A DNA stretch of 64,000 nucleotides from Cliona cf. orientalis (Eukaryota; Porifera; Demospongiae; Clionaida; Clionaidae), in the NCBI GenBank assembly GCA_963930775.1, contig OZ005689.1, forward strand, positions 35,480,694 to 35,544,693. The letters run 5' to 3'. Made by a program: the position numbers and the translations under genes. A model generated the notes under the pieces. It was not told the DNA's origin, did not search any database, and worked only from the letters and a program-made list of their open reading frames with translations. Shown here piece by piece: positions 21,519 to 31,223 of this stretch (position 1 is its first letter; each line of letters opens with the position of its first letter).

Positions 21519-24500
21519 TCAGGGCCCACAGCGGTTGCATTTCCACTGCTGTGGAGGTTTCTTGGCATTTACATGAACGCAAGTAGTATGAAACCATTCT
21601 TGACAAATATCACAAGATATCATTTCTTCATCATATTCTTCAGGCATTCTGCAGATACAGTAGAGCTGAATCTTGTGGACCACAGGAGTTGGACGGGGTA
21701 GCATTTCACTGTCAGATGTTATTGGAAAGGGAGTAAGCATTCCTTTTGTAAGACAAGCAAAGAGATGTTCACGCATTTTTTTCTGGATAAAGGAAGCACA
21801 TTGCGGCTTTCTGCCCAAACAAACTTCCACAGCATAGGCAATAGCAAATAGTCCACAGTCTAATGTTCCATGTTGTTGTTGAACAGACATCTTATGAATT
21901 TGCAAAACTGATTGAGATTTGGGAAGTGAATAAATCTTTGCTATTTGTAGGACAGTAAAGAGATTTAGTGACATGAACAGTCCAAGACTATCCATCACAT
22001 GCACAATAGATCCACCTTGGCGACTGGTGCATATCCAATGGTTGGACTTGCCTGCATTTGTGTGCATCTATTTTATCACTGTTACGCACATAAAAACAAT
22101 TATGCCTAACCTGTGTGTAGAATCTGAACACAATTAACATCACTTGATATTGGCATGTAATCAAGGTGATGACCTAGAAGAGTGTCCTGCAAGCCAGCAA
22201 TGTGAGGAAACTGTAGGCTCAGTAGAGTGTGCACCGCATTAATAATGTTCTCCGTCAGCTCCCCTTGAGATAATAGTGCAGTTTTGTCATCCTGATAAAG
22301 ACCAAGAGCTTGTATCCACCAATCAAACACAGGATCAGGATCAAATTCATTAATCTCAATTGGACTTAAGCTGCTTGCATATTCAAAAGCATTCCCCATT
22401 GGTTGATCAGAATAAGGGGAATTTCCCACAGCTGAATCTTCAAGATCTGATGGAGGAGAGGATGCTGCATCCGGAGATGCTGCCCTCTGACCTCTCCTGC
22501 TCCGCTTGGGTACAGTGACTCCAGCACGTGTGTCTGAAATTAACGATGACATGTTTACATGACATTTTACATGTTTCACATGTTTTCAACATTATATTAC
22601 CTTCTTTTGCTAGGACTGGCGGAGGTGAGGATGCTGCTACTGGAGATGCTGCCTTCTGACCTCTCCTGCTTCGCTTGGGTACAGTGACTCCAGCACGTGT
22701 GTCTGAAATTAACGATGACATGTCTACATGACATTTTACATGTTTCACATGTTTTCAACATTATATTAATTACCTTCTTTTGCTAGGACTGGCGGAGGTG
22801 AGGATGCTGCTACTGGAGATGCTGCCTTCTGACCTCTCCTGCTTCGCTTGGGTACAGTGACTCCAGCACGTGTGTCTGAAATTAACGATGACATGTCTAC
22901 ATGACATTTTACATGTTTCACATGTTTTCAACATTATATTACCTTCTTTTGCTAGGACTGGCGGAGGTGAGGATGCTGCTACTGGAGATGCTGCCTTCTG
23001 ACCTCTCCTGCTTCGCCTGGGTACAGTGACTCCAGCACGTGTGTCTGAAATTAACGATGACATGTCTACATGACATTTTACATGTTTCACATGTTTTCAA
23101 CATTATATGCACCTTCTTTTGTTAGGACTGGCGGAGGTGAGGATGCTGCTACTGGAGATGCTGTCCTCTGACCTCTCCTGCTCCGCTTGGGTTCAGTGAC
23201 TCCAGCACGTGTGTCTGAAATTAATGATGACATGTCTACATGACATTTTACATGTTTCACATGTTTTCAACATTATATTACCTTCTTTTGCTAGGACTGG
23301 CGGAGGTGAAGATGCTGCTACTGGAGATGCTGTCCTCTGACCTCTCCTGCTCCGCTTGGGTTCAGTGACTCCAGCACGTGTGTCTGAAATTAACGATGAC
23401 ATATCTACATGACATTTTACATGTTTCACATGTTTTCAACATTATATGCACCTTCTTTTGCTAGGACTGGCGGAGGTGAGGATGCTGTTACTGGAGATGC
23501 TGCCTTCTGACCTCTCCTGCTTCGCTTGGGTACAGTGACTCCAGCACGTGTGTCTGAAATTAACAATGACATGTCTACATAACATTTTACATGTTTCACA
23601 TGTTTTCAACATTACATTACCTTCTTTTGCTAGGACTGGCGGAGGTGAGGATGCTGCTACTGGAGATGCTGCCTTCTGACCTCTCCTGCTTCGCTTGGGT
23701 ACAGTGACTCCAGCACGTGTGTCTGAAATTAACGATGACATGTCTACATGACATTTTACATGTTTCACATGTTTTCAACATTATATTAATTACCTTCTTT
23801 TGCTAGGACTGGCGGAGGTGAGGATGCTGCTACTGGAGATGCTGCCTTCTGACCTCTCCTGCTTCGCTTGGGTACAGTGACTCCAGCACGTGTGTCTGAA
23901 ATTAACGATGACATGTCTACATGACATTTTACATGTTTCACATGTTTTCAACATTATATTACCTTCTTTTGCTAGGACTGGCGGAGGTGAGGATGCTGCT
24001 ACTGGAGATGCTGCCTTCTGACCTCTCCTGCTTCGCCTGGGTACAGTGACTCCAGCACGTGTGTCTGAAATTAACGATGACATGTCTACATGACATTTTA
24101 CATGTTTCACATGTTTTCAACATTATATGCACCTTCTTTTGTTAGGACTGGCGGAGGTGAGGATGCTGCTACTGGAGATGCTGTCCTCTGACCTCTCCTG
24201 CTCCGCTTGGGTTCAGTGACTCCAGCACGTGTGTCTGAAATTAATGATGACATGTCTACATGACATTTTACATGTTTCACATGTTTTCAACATTATATTA
24301 CCTTCTTTTGCTAGGACTGGCGGAGGTGAAGATGCTGCTACTGGAGATGCTGTCCTCTGACCTCTCCTGCTCTGCTTGGGTTCAGTGACTCCAGCACGTG
24401 TGTCTGAAATTAACGATGACATGTCTACATGACATTTTACATGTTTCACATGTTTTCAACATTATATGCACCTTCTTTTGCTAGGACTGGCGGAGGTGAG

Positions 24501-27500
24501 GATGCTGTTACTGGAGATGCTGCCTTCTGACCTCTCCTGCTTCGCTTGGGTACAGTGACTCCAGCACGTGTGTCTGAAATTAACAATGACATGTCTACAT
24601 AACATTTTACATGTTTCACATGTTTTCAACATTACATTACCTTCTTTTGCTAGGACTGGCGGAGGTGAGGATGCTGCTACTGGAGATGCTGCCTTCTGAC
24701 CTCTCCTGCTCCGCTTGGGTAAAGTGACTCCAGCACGTGTGTCTGAAATTAACGATGACATGTCTACATGACATTTTACATGTTTCACATGTTTTCAACA
24801 TTATATTACCTTCTTTTGCTAGGACTGGCGGAGGTGAGGATGCTGCTACTGGAGATGCTGCCTTCTGACCTCTCCTGCTCCGCTTGGGTTCAGTGACTCC
24901 AGCACGTGTGTCTGAAATTAACGATGACATGTCTACATGACATTTTACATGTTTCACATGTTTTCAACATTATATGCACCTTCTTTTGTTAGGACTGGCG
25001 GAGGTGAGGATGCTGCTACTGGAGATGCTGTCCTCTGACCTCTCCTGCTCCGCTTGGGTTCAGTGACTCCAGCACGTGTGTCTGAAATTAACGATGACAT
25101 GTCTACATGACATTTTACATGTTTCACATGTTTTCAACATTATATGCACCTTCTTTTGCTAGGACTGGCGGAGGTGAGGATGCTGCTACTGGAGATGCTG
25201 CCTTCTGACCTCTCCTGCTTCGCTTGGGTACAGTGACTCCAGCACGTGTGTCTGAAATTAACGATGACATGTCTACATGACATTTTACATGTTTCACATG
25301 TTTTCAACATTACATTACCTTCTTTTGCTAGGACTGGCGGAGGTGAGGATGCTGCTACTGGAGATGCTGCCTTCTGACCTCTCTTGCTCCACTTGGGTAA
25401 AGTGACTCCAGCACGTGTGTCTGAAATTAACGATGACATGTCTACATGACATTTTACATGTTTCACATGTTTTCAACATTACATTACCTTCTTTTGCTAG
25501 GACTGGCGGAGGTGAGGATGCTGCTACTGGAGATGCTGCCTTCTGACCTCTCCTGCTCCGCTTGGGTTCAGTGACTCCAGCACGTGTGTCTGAAATTAAC
25601 GATGACATGTCTACATGACATTTTACATGTTTCACATGTTTTCAACATTATATGCACCTTCTTTTGCTAGGACTGGCGGAGGTGAGGATGCTGCTACTGG
25701 AGATGCTGCCCTCTGACCTCTCCTGCTCCGCTTGGGTAAAGTGACTCCAGCACGTGTGTCTGAAATTAACGATGACATGTCTACATGACATTTTACATGT
25801 TTCACATGTATTCAACATTACATTACCTTCTTTTGTTAGCACTGGCGGAGGTGAGGATGCTGTAACTGGAGATGCTGCCCTCTGACCTCTCCTGCTCCGC
25901 TTGGGTAAAGTGACTCCAGCACGTGTGTCTGAAATTAACGATGACATGTCTACATGACATTTTACATGTTTCACATGTTTTCAACATTACATTACCTTCT
26001 TTTGCTAGGACTGGCGGAGGTGAGGATGCTGCTACTGGAGATGCTGCCCTCTGACCTCTCCTGCTCCGCTTGGGACCTGAGCCAGCAATGCATGACTGAT
26101 AAATTACCAACGATGTGTATGTTCAAATACCATTGCTTTGTTTTTCAAGAGCATGTCCACCTGTGCCATGGTTCCTTTTCGTCAAAATAGGTATATCAGG
26201 GGAAGTACAATCCTGTACAGCTGGCAGTAGTGTTCTTTGATCTTTTCCATTCTGCTTGTTGGCCATGGCTATAATACATACATGCATGATAGTTTAGTAG
26301 CCAGCTAGGAGGCCTTTATATGTACATGCACATGTATATGCACACTGATTTCTAACCTTTTCTGGAAGTACATCTCTTTTGCTGAGGTGAATCCAGTAAT
26401 GGTGACTGGATGAATCCTGCCCTATGACCTCTTCTGGTTTGAGTGGTTGCTGAGTCAGTAGTTTGTGGTTAATACACTGCATTATCATCTTCAGTAAACC
26501 TACCTTTATCCTTCTGAGAGTTAGGCAGAGGGGAATCCATTGATGCACATGTGGATAGTGCCCACTGATCTTTCCCGCTCTTCTGCTTGCATTGAGCTGA
26601 CCATACAAGGCAGTAATTGTGATATCATACATGTAGTATTGAATACGCAATACCACGCTTCTTGTATACTCACAAGCATTCTTGGACGGGAGGGTACGCT
26701 TATGAGGTTGACCGAAGGATGGCCTGTGCTTCTTGGAATCCCAAAGGTTATCACTCTTCTGATTCACCCTGTAAATATCTTCCTCTGAATCCCATGACTC
26801 AGTATCTGTATGATACAGTGTGTATGCATCATTGTGTATACATGTATACGTGCCAGGTTTAAAAAAAGCAACCTTACCATTGTCTCCAAAACTTAGACAA
26901 GAACTTAAGTCAGAAAGTATATGTACACTTTTTTTTGTCTGATGCACATGCTGCTGCTGCTTCAGACCTACAAATACATGTACATGTACATGTGCATGTA
27001 AGTATCGGAACTAGCACGGTTATTAGTGATACATTAATTTTGTTCTTATTAATTAATAATACCTTTTCCCTTTTGTTTAGTATCCATAATTTTTTTGTTT
27101 TCTCTCTCCTGTCTTAATCGTTTTCTCTCTTCCTTCTTTAGCGCTTCTTCTTGCTTGAGTTTTTCTCTCTGCTGAAGCACCTGCAAGTTCTCCAAACTAG
27201 TCAAAATTCGACCAGCAGATTTACCACGTTTAGTTGGGATCTGATTGGGAGGCTTGGGGAGTACCAGGAATTTGCTTATGACAGTAGCACCTGGAAGAGG
27301 AATTCTGGAAGGGGGGTTATCATATGTTTCAAACAGTGACTGGTCCAACAGGTTGGGCTCAGAGGAGGACAGTGGAGTCAAGCGAGATTGTGAATAGCCC
27401 AGTTTGTTCACTGGTGTGGAGTGCGACTGATGAGGAAGCCTCCTATTGACAGATTGCCCTACTGGTATGTGATCATCAGAGGAATGAGCTACAGAACGGC

Positions 27501-28818
27501 GTGCAGGACTGTAGAGTGGTATGTATGCAAGCCCCGTCCTCTCAGCAAGATTACTTGGCTTGAATGAGGAGAATTCATCATCATTAGACAGGTGAACAGC
27601 TCCACGGTTGAATGGACAGATGCCAGTAGCTTTGAAGCTCTTAATGATATTTTCCTGGCTGAAAGCCTTGTACCAAGCTTTAGAGAATAGTTCACAAAAA
27701 TCATGTCTACTCACTGTTCGTCCTGGATTTGATGCACAAAAGTGGTGACAAATTTCCCTCCAATTCACCTTTAAAGGTGAAAAACACCCTTTATCTAACG
27801 GTTGGAGGAGGTGGGTAGTATTTGGTGGCAAAGCACACAACACTACTTTGTCTTCAGCAGCCATCCGGATTGTTTCCGGACAATAATGGGAAGAATGGCC
27901 ATCAAGAAATAAAATTACTGGACGAATAGGTGGAATTGAAAGCAAGAAATGCTTAAACCATTCACGAAAGATATCCCTTGTCATCCATCCATTGTGGGAG
28001 AGGCCATAAACGGTTCCAGGCACTTCACCCTTGGTCATGGCATTATTTAGAGTCATTCTATCAAATATCACCAACGGAGGAATAGGATATCCTGCAGCAC
28101 AAGTACAGGCCATGACAGTAATTTGTGATTTGGAGCCACCAGTGAGATAGCTTGGGTTCTTTGATCCAACTTTATCCACAATCTTCATGCACTTTGGGTC
28201 TAGAGGAACACCCGTTTCATCACAGTTAAAGATGCAGGGTGCCTTATTCAATAGCCCATTAGATTGCAAACAATCTTCCAACATATCGAAGTATCGATCA
28301 ATAACTTCAGGGTCAGATGCCATTGCTCTGGCATACGAAAGTGGTACTGCAACTCGCAAAGTTAATTGCGGATGTCTTTTCAAAAATCGTTCCCACCACC
28401 CGTTAGTGACTGTGGTTGTTATGTCCTTGTTATGGACTATCTGCTGCACCAATGCAATGATTTGCTTTCGAGTATAGGGATAACCGATTTTGGCAGCTTG
28501 AAGGAGGAAACTTGTCAGCTCCTCCTCTTCCTCAGGTGATAAATAAGGTTGAGGCCCAGACCTTGCATCCTCGGCAGTTTTTCCACTGGCTTTATCATGT
28601 AGAGTAGAACGCGGAACATTGTATAGTTCTGCTGCCTTGCGGACACTCACCGTTCCTTTTTCTACAGCTTGCACCGCCTGTTTCATGCTTGTTTTGTCCC
28701 ATGATCGGTATGTGCCACGGCCATAACTGGTAGAATCACTGAATGTAAAAGGGGGTGGTTGTGATGAACTGGCCCTTATGATACGTTTAGAAAGAGGGAG
28801 ATTAAGAGCTGACAGCAT
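21519..28818 (-). CDS. Pogo/Tigger-type transposase fused to exon-repeat array, Ulp1 protease and PHD finger
   Basis: Conceptual 29-exon gene of about 1,780 codons. Exon 1 (28818-27063) holds a psq-type helix-turn-helix (VSVRKAAELYNVPRSTLHDK, residues about 57-76), a second DNA-binding helix region, and a DDE domain with FNCDETGVP, ILFLDGHSSHYCPE and LLQPLDKGC. It ends in phase 1 after a Lys/Glu-rich coiled segment. Exons 2-7 are at 26967-26878, 26805-26674, 26596-26504, 26449-26357, 26268-26161 and 26076-25996. Twenty 102-nt exons follow, then 22533-22111 and 22051-21519. The junctions I read are phase 1 and stop-free. The last two exons give a C48-like protease (His in SNHWICTS, Asp in VHVMDSLG, Gln in QQQHG, Cys in LDCGLF) and a C4HC3 PHD finger (YCICR, CDICQEWFH, CNRC). 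Predicted roles are transposition, deSUMOylation-type cleavage and histone-tail reading. The fusion is inferred from splice phase, not from transcripts. Confidence 0.7.
22440..26076 (-). repeat. Tandem array of exon+intron units, about 170 bp each, 22 copies
   Basis: Each unit holds a 102-nt exon (34 codons; TRAGVTVPKRSRRGQKAASP then VAASSPPPVLAKE) and a 66-71-bp intron with a GT donor and TTAATTTCAG acceptor. Exon starts are at 22533, 22702, 22875, 23044, 23214, 23383, 23553, 23722, 23895, 24064, 24234, 24403, 24573, 24742, 24911, 25081, 25251, 25420, 25589, 25759 and 25928; 26076 is a variant first unit. The lowest-coordinate unit runs on into the Ulp1 region. Each internal exon is a multiple of three and phase 1 at both ends, so any number can be included or skipped without breaking the frame. 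Units from 22770 to 23789 and from 23790 to 24809 form a 1,020-bp higher-order repeat. Confidence 0.9.
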
Positions 28819-29185
28819 GTTAAAAAATAATGCAAGGTTCAGTTGTAGCCAAGTCAGTCTTTCAGGCTCAAGATTTCAGCTGCCACACAGACTCTGCCTG
28901 GTGGAATATAAAGGCTATGATAGGCAGCAGATAATTTTATATCAATTTGAGCTTACCTACGTCCACAGCCAACCAACCAAAAACTGTCCAACTCCGTTGA
29001 TTTTTCAAAAATCACGTGTCCGAACATTGATCACGTGATAAGAACATTTTGCGACAAGCTAATAACCGCAAAACATGAGCCTTGCGGTCAAGCTCCGAGC
29101 TGCACTATCACCTCTAGTAGGCACAATAATAACCTGAATCCGAAGGCTGTGGGGCGCTCTCATAGATTTCTGCGAGCAAAGTTCG

Positions 29186-29400
29186 AAATTTGATCCTTTT
29201 GTCCGAAAACTGATCTTTTCAGCCGCTGCAAACTTAGCGCGATGACGTCACTATGCATGGACACTCCGGGGTCATCGCCGGTTTGCAAGTAGCGCAGAGA
29301 TCGAGCTACAATTTGGTGCAAGAGCGGAGTCCATATCTCTTTCCGTTCTCCCGGTATGAGCGTCCGAAAATCGGTCCGGCCAGTTATTGATCGCTTACTC
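29186..29400 (-). repeat. Right terminal inverted repeat, promoter-proximal
   Basis: Inverted partner of 21089-21303. It lies upstream of the gene's start (28818) and carries the TGACGTCA CRE-like palindrome near 29244, so it probably contributes to transcription; that role is inferred. Confidence 0.85.
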
Positions 29401-29402
29401 TA

Positions 29403-30113
29403 GTATAGGCTCGACATAGGAACTACTCAAGCTACTCTACAAGATGAGCTGCTGGGAGTTGGCATTCATCATCGTGCAAGTCTGTAAAACTCGACAGAAG
29501 GGTGCTCGAGGTAAGCAATTTTTATAAGTAAGTATAGTATGTCTAGCCTTCATGAAGCTTTGAAGCCACATTCCTAGCAGTTTATATTTACATAGCATTT
29601 AACATAAAAATACTAAATAGAAGCCTTCAAGTAAAATCCGTATTTGACATCATTTACCAAGATAGTCGATGACTTCAAAGCCACGCCTACCGATAGTTAA
29701 TATTAACTAAGAGGTGTGGCGAATGTTATTAAAGCAAAGGAAGGTCCACTCTTGTTTGATACCCATCAACTGCTTATAGCCTAGAGTAAAATCAAGTATA
29801 TTATTAACATTTAATGGGCTTTAGTGGCCGAGACAGACCTTAACACCCACGAGTCCATGGTGTGTTCACTTTGGGTGCCCGAGTAGGTCCAAGCAGCATA
29901 TCTGAGACTTCCGTTTCAGTGACCAGCTCAGGGGAACTTTGAACTTCGTGTTTTCTCACGTGATCATGTCTCTTCATCCCGAATTTCATACGATAATGGA
30001 CCTGTAACTTCGGTAATAGTACCAGGTATCCATCTCACCCTGTTTCAATTATCTTTTCTCCACTCTCTCTCCAATCTCAGGTCAAAGCGTGACCTCAACT
30101 TCCTCTTCATTAA
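29403..30113. other. Spacer between two DNA transposons
   Basis: No gene is supported. TTAA at 30110-30113 is the target site of the next element. The sequence from 29820 to 30000 has repeat-like text but no partner was found in the window. Confidence 0.35.
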
Positions 30114-30448
30114 AGGGCGCTTTCATAATAGAATTAAAAGATTATTTTTTTGGCCCATATTATACTTTCAAGGGTGTAGATTTCAGGAAAACAAAAAAAT
30201 TCTAAGATGATCCGAACATTGGAAAAATGCGTTCAAAAAACAAAGCGGAATTCGGATTGCAATACTCTTCCTTAATGGGTGGAGCATTTACGTGACGTCA
30301 CGGGGGGAACGCGTACTCTAGATCTGGCCAAGGCCATGCGTGTAAAGAAGAGTACAGCTCAGTGGTGTCTTCACACGAAGAGACCGAAAGCGACGATTCG
30401 AGTCGAACCAGCAGTGTTCTAATTCTTCGTTATTCATCGTCTCCATTT

Positions 30449-31110
30449 ATGAGTCACAATAGTAGTCCTGATGACAAAGACTCACATAGAGTTGAACCAT
30501 ACCGGTACGAGCCTGAAGCTCTCTTCTGAGGGCAGTTCTGAAGCTGCCGATGAATCTTCCGATGATGATTATCGAGCAGAGAGGCTGGGCAACACTGAAT
30601 GGTAAGCTCTATATTCTCAAAATTTTTTGTTCAAGCATTTGGAGAGGCCTAGACTTAAATATACTATGATCATACTAGGTGTCAGTGTGTGAAGTGTGAG
30701 GTGGTGCAACTGAATGTGTATGCTGCCAGGATATCTCAGCTGCAGCTGATAAGATTGGAACCTCAGAATCCAGTGCCATCTAGTGTATCCCTGACCATGA
30801 GGGATTCGATGCTGTATGTCTCAATGTGTGGGTCTTGCAAACCAGTTATTTTACCCATCGATACCACTATGGTACACGTAATGTTAGCGATGAACCACAG
30901 CACGAGTAAGCTATTGTCCACTGATTCTGTTCCATATAATGCACATCATTGTTACTATTCAATATAGGCAATACAGATTTATGGCGTATCGACTGTTAAC
31001 AGGCTGGTACTGGGGATGGCTGGGAAGAATGAGTTACACTGCCCAGTTGTGCAGTAAATAAAATTATAACAAAATTTCCGTCACCTGATGGGAACTACAC
31101 AGGATTTAAG
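30449..31110 (+). pseudogene. P2X7-intracellular ('ballast')-domain-like protein, frameshifted
   Basis: The first exon (30449-30601) has VEPYRYEPEA, then, after a one-base shift, a Ser/Asp/Glu-rich linker and AERLGNTEW; it ends at a GT donor. After a 77-bp intron the next exon (from 30679) gives CQCVKCE, then in another frame ECVCCQDIS, CIPDHEGFDAVCLNVWVLQT, and QYRFMAYRLLTGWYWGWLG. The Cys pattern (NTEWCQC-x2-C, ECVCC, CIPDHEGF-x3-C) and the YR-AYR-W-WG-LG block are those of the zinc-binding cytoplasmic domain of P2X7 receptors and many stand-alone invertebrate proteins. There is no channel region. Several frameshifts and a stop show decay. Its function in the element is unknown. Confidence 0.65.
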
Positions 31111-31223
31111 TACCCCACATTCATACCATGATGTAGTACACTCAAGTCTTTCTGTTCACCTTTAATATTCTGGCCAGCGTTATTGCATTGTTCTGTACAT
31201 ACATGTATTATGACTGCTACAAG

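Larger units (their letters stand above)
21089..29400 (-). mobile_element. 8.3-kb pogo-type DNA transposon with transposase-Ulp1-PHD gene
   Basis: The element is bounded by inverted repeats of about 215 bp and flanked by TA on both sides (21087-21088 and 29401-29402), as for Tc1/mariner/pogo insertions. The terminus is GAGTAAGCGATCAATAACTG at each end. Between the repeats, one minus-strand gene (ATG at 28818, stop at 21519) fills the element, leaving about 370 bp of unique leader and about 215 bp of unique trailer. The transposase frame, the terminal repeats and the splice sites I read are undamaged, so the copy is either young or still active. I infer an autonomous element; coding of transposase on the same unit as a Ulp1-like protease is unusual for this group as far as I know. 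Confidence 0.8.

Noticed and set aside
21519-22067. The ATG at 22067 as the start of the Ulp1/PHD protein
   Set aside because: An AG acceptor after ATGCACACAAATGCAG restores the frame from the upstream exon and joins QILHTG to KSNHW as in Ulp1 proteins; the ATG lies within the intron.
22440-26110. Series of near-identical about 106-codon ORFs (MKHVKCHVDMSS...) as separate repeated genes
   Set aside because: Their starts lie in the introns of the exon array and they read through splice sites; the phase-consistent exon frame joining transposase to Ulp1 explains them better.
22440-26110. CRISPR-like array
   Set aside because: Units are eukaryotic exon-intron repeats with no variable spacers.
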